The notes below the pieces were generated by a model. It was not told the DNA's origin and searched no databases. It saw only the letters and a program-made list of their open reading frames with translations. From positions 1 through 6,119 of the forward strand of contig NCJR01000132.1 of NCBI GenBank assembly GCA_002282555.1: a DNA stretch of 6,119 nt, given 5' to 3'. Shown piece after piece: positions 1 to 6,119 of the stretch (positions are counted from its first letter, which is position 1; each line of letters starts with the position of its first letter). The translations under genes and the position numbers were made by a program. The DNA is from Rhodobacterales bacterium 34-62-10. Its GTDB lineage: Bacteria > Pseudomonadota > Alphaproteobacteria > Rhodobacterales > Rhodobacteraceae.

Positions 1-506
1 TCCTTGTCCTGCGCATCGGCGGCGCGGCGGGCGGCGATATAGGGCGGCAGGGGCATGGCGCCCGCCTCGGCCAGTGCCGCGTCGAAATCGGGGCCGGTGA
101 GGTTGAAGGCGAGAAGGCCCTGCCCGTCCTCGCGCCCTTCAAGCGTGGCGGAGAGGGTGTCCGAGAAGGTGATGGTTTCGCCGTCGCGCAGTTTCTTGAG
201 CGGTTTGATGAGGGCGGTCCAGAGGCCGCTGGCGCGGGGTTCCAGCAGGGTGACTTCGATTTTGGCCGAGGTGTCGCCCGCCTCGCCCTTGCGGTGGCGC
301 GACCCGGTCAGGCGCGCGGGGATCACGCGGGTGTCGTTCAGGATCAGGCGGTCGCCGGGGCGCAGCCATGTGGTCAGGTCAAAGACATGGGCGTCATGGA
401 TCGCATCGCCGTCAGCCACCAGCAGGCGCGCGGCGCTGCGCGGTTTGGCGGGGCGGGTGGCGATGAGGGTGTCGGGCAGATCGAAGTCGAAATCGGACAG
501 GTGCAT
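1..506 (-). CDS. queA: QueA, S-adenosylmethionine:tRNA ribosyltransferase-isomerase (partial, N-terminal half)
   Basis: Reading leftward from the ATG at 506 gives 168 codons with no stop before the window edge, about half of the usual ~350-residue family length. The enzyme transfers and isomerises the ribosyl group of S-adenosylmethionine onto 7-aminomethyl-7-deazaguanine at the wobble base of GUN-anticodon tRNAs, making epoxyqueuosine in the cytoplasm (family knowledge). Visible signatures are an N-terminus of the form [16 protein letters not shown] (residues 3-19), the hallmark [11 protein letters not shown] at 56-66, KIEVTLLE at 82-89 and [11 protein letters not shown] at 151-161; E. coli QueA has closely matching blocks in the same order. 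The start is fixed by the conserved N-terminus. The Shine-Dalgarno sequence is poor: only a GGGG run about six bases upstream. The gene follows the AsmA-like gene on the same strand after 75 bases. The C-terminal half lies outside the window, so its integrity cannot be judged. Confidence 0.96.
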   Translation of the reverse strand, partial: MHLSDFDFDLPDTLIATRPAKPRSAARLLVADGDAIHDAHVFDLTTWLRPGDRLILNDTRVIPARLTGSRHRKGEAGDTSAKIEVTLLEPRASGLWTALIKPLKKLRDGETITFSDTLSATLEGREDGQGLLAFNLTGPDFDAALAEAGAMPLPPYIAARRAADAQDK

Positions 507-539
507 GGGGGACCCCGGTAAAGCGGCGGATGTTGCGTC

Positions 540-568
540 CAGATAGAGATGCGGGGCGCAGGCTGCAA
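540..568 (-). promoter_or_regulatory. Weak candidate sigma-70-type promoter for queA
   Basis: On the minus strand, TTGCAG (568-563) and TATCTG (545-540) are separated by exactly 17 bases, with the -10-like box 33 bases before the queA ATG. Each hexamer matches the consensus at only three of six positions, including the most conserved TTG and TAT parts. The 75-base spacer after the AsmA-like stop codon has no convincing terminator hairpin, so read-through from the upstream gene is at least as likely. This is a motif match by eye only. Confidence 0.25.
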
Positions 569-581
569 CCGCGCGGAGGGG

Positions 582-3500
582 TCAGCCGTCCGCAGGGTCC
601 AGAGGTGCAGGTGGCGGGCGGCGGAAAATCTCGCGCAGCATGCCGGGGGCGAGGGCGGAGAGCGGGTTCAACTGCACCCTTGGGGCCTCGGGTGTGCCGC
701 CCAAGCGGTAGGTGAAGCCGATCAGCCCCTCGCCCTTGCGGGTCAGCAGCGATCCGATGCCGTTCAGCATGTAGACCGGGGAAAAGACGCCCTGAAAGTC
801 CATCTCCTTGCGGGCCAGATTGTAATAGCCGTCCATGGACACGCCCAATGAGGCACCCACGGCCGAGGCCGAGCGCAGCACCACCTGGTCGGGGGTCAGC
901 AGGAAATCCGCCTCGACATCCGAGAAATGCAGGCCCGCGCCGTTCATCTGTTCCAGCAGGCCCACAACACTGACCGCGTTGATCAGGGCGGCAAGCGCGG
1001 GGGCGTCACGCAGGCGCACGTTGCGCACCAGCAATGCGCCGTTATAGCTTCCCGGTCCCCCGGTCGGGCGCAGGGTCAGGTCCATCGCGCCTTCGCGGGC
1101 CTGTTTCAGCAGACCTGCGGCGGCAAAGACCTGTCCGGCATTGTCGGATTGGATCCGCACGGCGCTGCGTCCGTTCATCGGCACGACGCGGCCCACCACG
1201 GGGGCCTGACCGTTCACCTGCGCGCTGAAGCGACCGTCCAGACCGCCAGTGGTGTCGAATTGACCGCGAAAGTCGGTCAGGGCGATACCTTCGCTGATGA
1301 CCAGACGGTCCAGCGCCAGTTCCAGAGGCCCGCCCCCCTGCCCGCCGTCCGAGGATGTGGACAGGGTGCTGCGGCGCAGATCGACGCTGCCAGCGTTGAC
1401 CGCCACGGCCGGAGAGCGACCCGCGCCGCGCCCCGTGAGGGTGACCGGTCCGTCCAGCCAGCCGGTGCGCACGCGGTCAAAGCGCGCGGTGGCCAGTTGG
1501 CCATCCGCTGTCAGGTCCAAGGCACCCGACAGCGTCAGGCCGGGCGCGTCCAGCGTGATCCGGTCAACGGCTACGGGCGTGCCGAGCGTTCCCGCCACCT
1601 CGAGCGTGGCGGGTGTGGCGCGGGGCAGCGACCATCCAAGGACCGGCACGGACAGGCCAAGCCCCGCCATATCCGAGGTCAACCGGAAGGCCGCCGGGCG
1701 GTCGCGTTCCAGATCAAGCCGGATCTGCCCCTGCGCTGCCCCGCTGAAGGTGCCGGGGGGCAGGCTCAGCCGGAATTCATCGGCAAAGGCCTGCGACAGG
1801 GTCACGTCGCCTTCGACCGTGCTTTGACCGCGCGGGTTGTCGCGCAGGGTCGTGCGCCAGAGGGCATCGAAGGGCACCTCGCCAATCTGTCCCTTGCCGC
1901 CGATGCTGAGGCTGGAGGTATCGGCCTGCACCTCCATCGCGGCGGCGCGCAGGATACGGCCCGGCATGATCGCGCTGCTTTCCACATCGCTGAGCCGGGC
2001 GCTGGCCGAGAAGCGCAGCGCCTCGATCGGCATCGGGCGTTGCAGCGGCAGGTCGATCAGGGCGGTCACCTCGGCCATGCCCGCGGCCAGATCGACGGGG
2101 CGGCCCGCCTTTTGCATGAAGCGCAGGTTGGGGCTGTCCAGCATCGACAGGACGCCGGTGATCTGACCGCGCACCGCCAGACGCACCTGCGCGGGGGTGG
2201 GGCGGCGGTTGACATCGGGGATGATGAAGCTGGTGCCCGTGACATCAAGGGGTCCGCCCTGCGGCGGGGTCAATGTGCCTTCGGTCGCGCTGACGACGAA
2301 GCGCCGCCCCGTGAGGGTCGCCTGCCCCGCCGCATCCGCCAGCAAGGGCATTTCCATGGCATAGGTCACATTGGCGCTGTCGAAGCCGAAGCCCAGATAG
2401 ACCCGATCCTCGGCCCCCGGATTGCGCCGGTAGCCCAGTTGCACGTCATGCAGGCGCGCGCTGTGCAGGTTTTCGGCCACCCAGGTCCGGGTATTCGGCA
2501 CCAACCGCTCGGGCCAGAGTTGCAGGACCCGTTCGGGCAGCACCGCATCCATGGAGCCGTTGACCGCCACGTTCCACCCCGCAGCGCCGACACCGACGCG
2601 GCCATCCAGCAACAGGCGCTGGCCCCGGTCGAACAGGGTCATCTGTCCCAGTGTCAATTCGAACGGATCGAGCTTGAGGCGCAGGTCCACCAGCGCCTCC
2701 TCCAACTGGACGGGGGTTTCATAGAGATCGGCGGGGTTTGCGGTGATATCGAGGATGCGGAACTGCCCCAGAAGTGCGGCGGGCCAGCCATTCACCAGTT
2801 CGGCAATCGTGGCGCGGCCTTCGGCGCGGGCGGTGATCCATTTGCTGCTGACCGACAGATCATCGAACTGCAACTGTCCGGTCTGCGGCGTATAGGTCAG
2901 ATAGGTGCGGGCGGATTCAAAGGGGATCGGTTCGGCCTGATCATTGGGCTGCACCGCGCCCGCGCCGATCTGCAGGGCGACGCTGAGCGGCCCCAGCCGG
3001 CCATCGGGGGCAACCGACAGGCGCATGGCCCCCGAAATGGGCGCGCGCAGCACGCCAAGCCAGGCCAGAGCCCCGGACTGGCTGGCCAGATCGGTGGCGG
3101 TCATGTCTTCGAAGCTGAGGCCGATCTGGGCTTCGGGGGTTCCGATGTGACCGGTGTAATTCAGGCTGAGCGAGGTTGCGTAATCATAGCCCGACAGCAG
3201 CGAGACATCGCCGCGCAGGGTCAGGTCATCACCGTTGCGGCGCAACTCGACCCGGCCGCCATCGACCTGCCAGGCGCGGCCGGTGCGGGCATCCTCGTAG
3301 CGCAGGCCAAGGTTGTCGGCGTTGATCACCGTCAGCCCGGCAAAGCGCGGCTGGTTCAGCAAGCCGTCCAGCCCTTCGAGCAGGGCGGCGGGGCTGGCGG
3401 CCTGTTCCACCGGCGGCAAGGCATCGCCGAAGGCCAGATCGAAGGTGCCATCGGCCATGCGCCGCAGCGTCAGCCTTGCGCCAGAAAGGGTAATGCGACC

Positions 3501-3935
3501 CGGTTGCAACTGGCCGCGTAACAGCGCCTCGCCGGAGACCCCAACCTCGAGATCGCCCAGCGTCATCATCGGCGGGCCGCCGATTTCGCGCAGGGTCACA
3601 TCGCGCAACTGGATGCGGGGGGCCCAGCCCGTGTCGACGGTCAGCACAAGATCGCTGAAGTCAATCTGCATGCCGGGCAGCGCCTCGGCTGCGCGGGTCT
3701 CGATCCGGTCGCGCAACCAGTCGGGGGCGGCGATGGGCCGACCGACGGCATAAAGCAGGGCCGCCGCTGCCAGACCGACGATCACCGACAAGACCAGCAG
3801 GGTGCCCAGAACCGACCACGCCATCGACGCGGCCATACCGCGGCGCGCGGGTTTTGTGCGCGTGGCGCGCGCAGGCGTGCGGGGCGCAGGGCGCGCGGTG
3901 CTGTCGTCCGGCTGGTTGTTTTCTGACGCGGTCAT
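582..3935 (-). CDS. AsmA/YhdP-like inner-membrane-anchored protein (AsmA-like C-terminal region)
   Basis: This encodes about 1,117 residues. A short basic, Pro/Arg/Ala-rich cytoplasmic tail (about 1-36) is followed by one hydrophobic segment (about 37-64, core LGTLLVLSVIVGLAAAALLY). A very long periplasmic part then has alternating short beta-strand-like stretches and repeated phrases such as 'TLSGA', 'GRVG' and 'LxLTADG'. The last ~158 residues resemble the AsmA-like C-terminal region: a 'MDGYYNLARKEMDFQG' block, then 'SPVYMLNGIGSLL', 'GFTYRLGGTPEAPRVQLNP' and an ending in 'LAPGMLREIFRR'. AsmA-family proteins such as YhdP and TamB form beta-grooves that bridge the inner and outer membranes and help move phospholipids outward; that role is inferred here. 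The frame stays open up to an ATG at 4028, but the extra 31 codons are rich in codons rare elsewhere in the gene (ACA, GGA, AGA, AGG, CCA, CAA) and encode no recognisable segment, so I prefer the ATG at 3935. Neither start has a good Shine-Dalgarno sequence. The gene diverges from bcp and precedes queA. Confidence 0.85.
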   Translation of the reverse strand: MTASENNQPDDSTARPAPRTPARATRTKPARRGMAASMAWSVLGTLLVLSVIVGLAAAALLYAVGRPIAAPDWLRDRIETRAAEALPGMQIDFSDLVLTVDTGWAPRIQLRDVTLREIGGPPMMTLGDLEVGVSGEALLRGQLQPGRITLSGARLTLRRMADGTFDLAFGDALPPVEQAASPAALLEGLDGLLNQPRFAGLTVINADNLGLRYEDARTGRAWQVDGGRVELRRNGDDLTLRGDVSLLSGYDYATSLSLNYTGHIGTPEAQIGLSFEDMTATDLASQSGALAWLGVLRAPISGAMRLSVAPDGRLGPLSVALQIGAGAVQPNDQAEPIPFESARTYLTYTPQTGQLQFDDLSVSSKWITARAEGRATIAELVNGWPAALLGQFRILDITANPADLYETPVQLEEALVDLRLKLDPFELTLGQMTLFDRGQRLLLDGRVGVGAAGWNVAVNGSMDAVLPERVLQLWPERLVPNTRTWVAENLHSARLHDVQLGYRRNPGAEDRVYLGFGFDSANVTYAMEMPLLADAAGQATLTGRRFVVSATEGTLTPPQGGPLDVTGTSFIIPDVNRRPTPAQVRLAVRGQITGVLSMLDSPNLRFMQKAGRPVDLAAGMAEVTALIDLPLQRPMPIEALRFSASARLSDVESSAIMPGRILRAAAMEVQADTSSLSIGGKGQIGEVPFDALWRTTLRDNPRGQSTVEGDVTLSQAFADEFRLSLPPGTFSGAAQGQIRLDLERDRPAAFRLTSDMAGLGLSVPVLGWSLPRATPATLEVAGTLGTPVAVDRITLDAPGLTLSGALDLTADGQLATARFDRVRTGWLDGPVTLTGRGAGRSPAVAVNAGSVDLRRSTLSTSSDGGQGGGPLELALDRLVISEGIALTDFRGQFDTTGGLDGRFSAQVNGQAPVVGRVVPMNGRSAVRIQSDNAGQVFAAAGLLKQAREGAMDLTLRPTGGPGSYNGALLVRNVRLRDAPALAALINAVSVVGLLEQMNGAGLHFSDVEADFLLTPDQVVLRSASAVGASLGVSMDGYYNLARKEMDFQGVFSPVYMLNGIGSLLTRKGEGLIGFTYRLGGTPEAPRVQLNPLSALAPGMLREIFRRPPPAPLDPADG

Positions 3936-4143
3936 CCTGCTTTGGTCTGCCTGTTCTGCTCTGCTGCGGCGTGGTGCGAAACCCTGTGCCGCTTGCCCTC
4001 CCTGCCGTGTTTTACCGTCCAGCGCCATGGGTCTGTCGCCCCGGTCCCGCGCTTTGTGGTGAAACTTCCGCTCACCTGTCTTTATTGTCGCCTGTCATGG
4101 CCTAATATGAAACTCACATTTTCACCAACTCTGAGGACACAGA
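3936..4143. promoter_or_regulatory. Divergent intergenic region between the AsmA-like gene and bcp
   Basis: This 208-base region must hold the start signals for both directions. Its bcp-proximal part (about 4080-4130) is clearly more A/T-rich than the surroundings. Rightward candidates are weak: TTGTCG (4085-4090) with TATGAA (4106-4111) at a short 15-base spacing, overlapping TAATAT (4103-4108). Leftward, TTGGTG (4128-4123) and TATTAG (4107-4102) are also 15 bases apart. Repeated elements are present: TGGTGAAA (4057-4064) is the inverted complement of TTTCACCA (4120-4127), TGAAACT occurs at 4060-4066 and 4108-4114, and GGTGA (4058-4062) faces TCACC (4072-4076). These could be operator half-sites, but I recognise no regulator consensus. 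GAGGA at 4133-4137, six bases before the bcp ATG, is a good ribosome binding site. If the AsmA-like gene instead starts at 4028, the region shrinks to 115 bases. Confidence 0.4.
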
Positions 4144-4605
4144 ATGCCCGACGTTTCCGAACTTGCCCCGGATTTCACCCTGCCCCGCGATGGTGGCGGT
4201 ACCGTCACCCTGTCGGCCCTTCGGCCTGCGCCTGTGGTTCTGTTCTTCTATCCGCGCGATGACACGCCGGGTTGCACCACGGAAAACAAGGATTTTTCCG
4301 GTCTTCTGGATCAGTTCACCGCCGCAGGGGTGCAGGTTTTCGGGATTTCCAAGGAGGATATCACGAGCCACGACAAGTTCCGCGACAAGCATGGATTGCG
4401 CGCGCCGCTGTTGTCGGATGCGGATAGCACGGTTTGCGAGGATTATGGCGTCTGGAAGGAAAAATCCATGTATGGCAAAAAGTTCTTCGGAATCGAGCGC
4501 AGCACCTTTCTGATCGACGGGACGGGGCGGATTGCCAAGGTCTGGTCCAAGGTCAAGGTGCCGGGCCATGCGGAAGCGGTGCTGGAGGCGGCACGGGCGC
4601 TGTGA
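4144..4605 (+). CDS. bcp: Thioredoxin-dependent thiol peroxidase, Bcp/PrxQ family peroxiredoxin
   Basis: The product is 153 residues, the normal size for a cytoplasmic Bcp/PrxQ peroxiredoxin, which reduces hydrogen peroxide and organic hydroperoxides with electrons from thioredoxin or related thiols. The N-terminus has the family's 'APDFTL' start (8-13). The peroxidatic motif PxxxTxxC is complete: Pro37, Thr41 and Cys44 in 'FFYPRDDTPGCTTE'. 'VFGISKE' (65-71), 'LLSDADSTVCEDYGVW' (89-104) and 'RSTFLIDGTGRI' (119-130, with the likely active-site Arg119) follow in family order. The usual resolving cysteine five residues after the peroxidatic one is absent: position 49 is Lys within 'CTTENKDF'. 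The only other cysteine is Cys98, equivalent to the third cysteine of E. coli Bcp. The protein may therefore be a one-Cys enzyme or pair Cys44 with Cys98. The start is supported by GAGGA six bases upstream. The DUF455 gene follows after 21 bases and is probably co-transcribed. Confidence 0.96.
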   Translation: MPDVSELAPDFTLPRDGGGTVTLSALRPAPVVLFFYPRDDTPGCTTENKDFSGLLDQFTAAGVQVFGISKEDITSHDKFRDKHGLRAPLLSDADSTVCEDYGVWKEKSMYGKKFFGIERSTFLIDGTGRIAKVWSKVKVPGHAEAVLEAARAL

Positions 4606-4626
4606 GGCAATAAAGGGGCAGGACGG

Positions 4627-5451
4627 ATGAGCGACAAGACGCTGGCGCAGATGGCGGTCGAGGTGTTGAGCACCGCTGACGGGCGCGCCAAGACCGCCCT
4701 GTCCCATGCCCATGCCGCCACATGGCGCGCGGCGCGGGCAGCGGGCACGCCCCTGGCCATCGGGCGCGCCAGCCCGCCTGATCATCCGGCGCGACCTGAA
4801 CGGCCTGCGTTGCTGGACCCGCGCGAGGTGCCGCGCCGCAGGCCGGGCAGCGCGCAGGGGCGCGTCGCCATGCTGCATGCGGTGGCGCATATCGAGTTGA
4901 ACGCGGTCGATCTGCATTGGGACATCATCGCGCGGTTTGCGGATGTGCCGATGCCGCTGGGGTTTTATGACGACTGGGTCAAGGCGGCGGATGAGGAATC
5001 CAAGCATTTCAACCTGTTGTGCGACTGTCTTGAAGCGCAGGGCAGCCATTACGGAGCCATGCCCGCCCATGCGGGGATGTGGCGGGCGGCCTCGGACACG
5101 GCGGCGGATTTCATGGGGCGGCTGGCCGTGGTGCCCATGGTGCTGGAGGCGCGGGGGCTGGATGTGACGCCGGGGATGATCGCGCTGTTCGAGACGGCGG
5201 GTGATGCGCAGACGGTGGCCGCGCTGAAGGTGATCTATGCCGAGGAGGTGGCCCATGTCGCTTATGGGTCGAAATGGTTCCATTTCCTGTGCGGGCGGCA
5301 TGATCTGGACCCCAAGGACGTGTTTCACGATCTGGTCCGGCGGTATTTCCACGGGCTGCTGAAGCCGCCCTTCAACGAGGAAAAGCGCGCCGAGGCGGGA
5401 TTGCCGCCGGATTTCTATTGGCCGCTGACTGAGGAAAAACCCGCAGTTTAA
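4627..5451 (+). CDS. DUF455 family ferritin-like (putative di-iron) protein
   Basis: This is a 274-residue soluble protein with no signal peptide or membrane segment. It matches the DUF455 (COG2833-type) ferritin-like family, whose biochemical role I do not know to be established. Likely di-iron ligands fall on the expected four helices: Glu90 in 'AHIELNAVDLHWD', Glu124 and His127 in 'ADEESKHFN', Glu174 in 'MVLEARGLD', and Glu207 and His210 in 'YAEEVAHVAYG'. The pattern E, ExxH, E, ExxH is complete and resembles other ferritin-like di-iron oxygenases, including the tRNA hydroxylase MiaE; catalysis is only inferred. Before this core are a helical Ala-rich stretch (1-40) and a Pro/Arg-rich linker (about 44-76). 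After it, 'KPPFNEEKRAEAGLPPDFYWPL' (246-267) is the typical C-terminal tail. AAGGGG lies eight bases before the ATG. The 21-base gap after bcp and the shared strand suggest one operon, hinting at a link with peroxide or iron handling; that link is guilt by association. Confidence 0.9.
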   Translation: MSDKTLAQMAVEVLSTADGRAKTALSHAHAATWRAARAAGTPLAIGRASPPDHPARPERPALLDPREVPRRRPGSAQGRVAMLHAVAHIELNAVDLHWDIIARFADVPMPLGFYDDWVKAADEESKHFNLLCDCLEAQGSHYGAMPAHAGMWRAASDTAADFMGRLAVVPMVLEARGLDVTPGMIALFETAGDAQTVAALKVIYAEEVAHVAYGSKWFHFLCGRHDLDPKDVFHDLVRRYFHGLLKPPFNEEKRAEAGLPPDFYWPLTEEKPAV

Positions 5452-5483
5452 GGGCGAAAGCTGCCGCAGGTCGGCGGGTTCTT

Positions 5484-5497
5484 GCCCAATTCTGGGC
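5484..5497 (+). terminator. Small stem-loop downstream of the DUF455 gene, possible weak terminator
   Basis: GCCCA (5484-5488) and TGGGC (5493-5497) can pair around the four-base loop ATTC, 33 bases after the DUF455 stop codon. The stem has only five pairs and no run of T follows (the next bases are TTATGGG), so it does not meet the usual picture of an intrinsic terminator. It is the only tidy hairpin I find between the two genes; termination could equally be Rho-dependent or absent. Confidence 0.2.
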
Positions 5498-5508
5498 TTA
5501 TGGGCGGG

Positions 5509-5611
5509 TCATCCCCATTCCTGCCGCAAACGTCTTGCCGGAACGCGCCGGGCTGGTTACCACCTGTGCAGGGCCGTTGTTGGGGATGAACGACCGCTCT
5601 GATGGGGATGA
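5509..5611. repeat. Three copies of TGGGGATGA (one inverted) upstream of the peptidase gene
   Basis: The nine-base motif TGGGGATGA occurs on the plus strand at 5581-5589 and 5603-5611, whose starts are 22 bases apart (about two helical turns). It also occurs on the minus strand at 5517-5509, read on the plus strand as TCATCCCCA. The two plus copies share a tenth base (A after the motif), and the inverted copy and the 5603 copy share a preceding A. All lie in the 176-base gap 5452-5627, between the DUF455 stop and the GTG start. Position and spacing suit binding sites for a regulator, but I know no protein with this consensus. The rest of the gap holds only a weak promoter-like pair, TTGCCG (5535-5540) and TACCAC (5558-5563), 17 bases apart. 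Confidence 0.4.
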
Positions 5612-5614
5612 AAC

Positions 5615-5620
5615 AAGGGA
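5615..5620 (+). promoter_or_regulatory. Ribosome binding site that fixes the GTG start of the peptidase gene
   Basis: AAGGGA lies seven bases before the GTG at 5628, which is optimal spacing. The TTG directly before it (5625) would have only four bases. An in-frame ATG at 5586 has only a TTGGGG directly against it, with no spacing, and would add 14 charged residues (MNDRSDGDETRDRL) that do not look like the family's N-terminus. This site therefore decides the start in favour of GTG. Confidence 0.65.
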
Positions 5621-5627
5621 CAGATTG

Positions 5628-6119
5628 GTGAGAACACGACTGGCAATCCGGATCGACGCCACACTCGAGCGTTGGTTCCCGGAAAGACGGCTGTTTCTGC
5701 GATCAGACACAGATACACGCTTTATCCGGCTGAAGCCGGGCACGCAGATGGTCGCGTTTTCGGGCGCGGCCCTGGTGGTGGCCTGGGCCATCATCGCCAC
5801 GGCGATCCTGCTGATGGACAGCATCGGATCGGGCAATTTCCGCGAACAGGCCAAGCGGGATCAGCGCACCTATGAGACGCGGCTGAACGTCCTGTCCACC
5901 GAGCGCGATGCGCGCGCTGCCGAAGCACTGGCCGCGCAGGAGCGGTTCAATTCCGCGCTGGAGCAGATTTCGGTGATGCAGTCGGAACTGCTGCAATCCG
6001 AGACCCGTCGCCGCGAGATGGAGACAGGGATCGAAGTGATCCAGACCACCTTGCAGCGCACGATGCGCGAGCGCGAGGCGGCGCGGCTGGAACTGGCCGC
6101 GATCAAGGAACAGATGGAG
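5628..6119 (+). CDS. Membrane-anchored coiled-coil N-terminus of a probable M23-family metallopeptidase (DUF5930 type, partial)
   Basis: From the GTG start, 164 codons run uninterrupted to the window edge. Residues 1-40 are a basic, cytoplasmic-looking segment with 'LERWFPERRLFLRSDTDTRF' (13-32), which I recognise from DUF5930-type M23 peptidases of Rhodobacterales. A single hydrophobic segment follows (about 41-63, core MVAFSGAALVVAWAIIATAILL), then 'MDSIGSGNFREQAKRDQR'. The remainder (about 70-164) is charged and heptad-like, rich in Glu, Arg, Gln and Leu, and is almost certainly a periplasmic coiled coil. Such proteins usually end in a LytM/M23 zinc domain that cuts peptidoglycan peptides or, if degenerate, activates amidases. 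That domain would lie beyond position 6119 and is not seen, so the peptidase call rests on the N-terminus and on the gene order (bcp, DUF455, M23), which I recall for this group. The gene is on the same strand as the DUF455 gene but 176 bases away, so it probably has its own promoter. Confidence 0.78.
   Translation, partial: MRTRLAIRIDATLERWFPERRLFLRSDTDTRFIRLKPGTQMVAFSGAALVVAWAIIATAILLMDSIGSGNFREQAKRDQRTYETRLNVLSTERDARAAEALAAQERFNSALEQISVMQSELLQSETRRREMETGIEVIQTTLQRTMREREAARLELAAIKEQME

Noticed and set aside
55..546. A 163-codon plus-strand frame opposite queA
   Set aside because: The minus strand encodes unmistakable QueA blocks across this interval. The plus-strand product is Ser/Arg-rich with no recognisable feature.
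507..581. Possible small RNA or terminator in the AsmA-queA spacer
   Set aside because: I find only a short GGGG/CCCC self-complementary stretch next to the queA ATG and no hairpin followed by T residues on the transcribed strand.
927..3521. An 864-codon open frame on the plus strand opposite the AsmA-like gene
   Set aside because: Its codons are in register with the sense codons, so its stops correspond to sense TTA, CTA and TCA, which are among the rarest Leu and Ser codons in such high-G+C DNA. The deduced protein is a Gln/His/Arg/Gly-rich string without domains or membrane segments, whereas the minus strand gives a coherent AsmA-family protein.
4114..5352. A 412-codon minus-strand open frame covering bcp, the gap and most of the DUF455 gene
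   Set aside because: bcp and the DUF455 gene happen to share one frame, and the antisense frame is in register with both, so the same rare-codon effect keeps it open across the 21-base gap. Both sense products are clear family members, and the antisense product is low-complexity His/Arg/Pro.
5586..5627. Alternative ATG start at 5586 for the peptidase gene
   Set aside because: It has no properly spaced ribosome binding site, and the added residues are polar and unlike the family N-terminus, while the GTG at 5628 has AAGGGA seven bases upstream.
5498..5854. A 118-codon minus-strand frame over the gap and the start of the peptidase gene
   Set aside because: It overlaps the membrane helix and coiled coil of the plus-strand gene, has no good ribosome binding site, and its product looks like the reverse of an Arg/Ala-rich coding region.
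1..6119. Search for mobile elements, CRISPR, tRNA, rRNA, toxin-antitoxin or phage genes
   Set aside because: No long terminal inverted repeats, transposase motifs, regularly spaced repeats, tRNA cloverleaf or composition break were seen. All coding space is taken by housekeeping or envelope genes.

Overview
The window looks like an ordinary chromosomal stretch from a high-G+C alphaproteobacterium, most likely of the Rhodobacterales (Rhodobacter/Roseobacter relatives). The evidence is the strongly G/C-biased third codon positions, the protein families present, and the final gene, which starts like the DUF5930-type M23 peptidases I know from that order. The organism call is inference, because there is no rRNA or other phylogenetic marker.

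Layout. Two genes run leftward: an AsmA/YhdP-like inner-membrane-anchored protein of about 1,117 residues (582-3935), then, after a 75-base spacer, the first half of queA (506 down to the left edge), a tRNA queuosine-biosynthesis enzyme. A non-coding divergent region (3936-4143) separates these from three rightward genes: a Bcp/PrxQ-type peroxiredoxin (4144-4605), a DUF455 ferritin-like protein (4627-5451) and, after a 176-base gap, the N-terminal part of a membrane-anchored, coiled-coil, probable M23-family envelope peptidase (GTG start at 5628, running off the right edge).

How they may work together. bcp and the DUF455 gene are 21 bases apart, each with a good Shine-Dalgarno sequence, and are probably one transcript: a thiol peroxidase with a putative di-iron protein. 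The AsmA-like protein and the M23 peptidase both concern the cell envelope, probably inter-membrane lipid transport and peptidoglycan remodelling. queA is a tRNA-modification gene. I see no mobile element, CRISPR array, tRNA, rRNA, phage gene or toxin-antitoxin pair.

I did not find a convincing undescribed system. The points most worth a second look are the peroxiredoxin without the usual resolving cysteine five residues after the catalytic one, the DUF455 protein with an intact two-ExxH di-iron ligand set, and three copies of a 9-base motif ahead of the peptidase gene. The very long open frames opposite the genes are explained by codon usage and are rejected.
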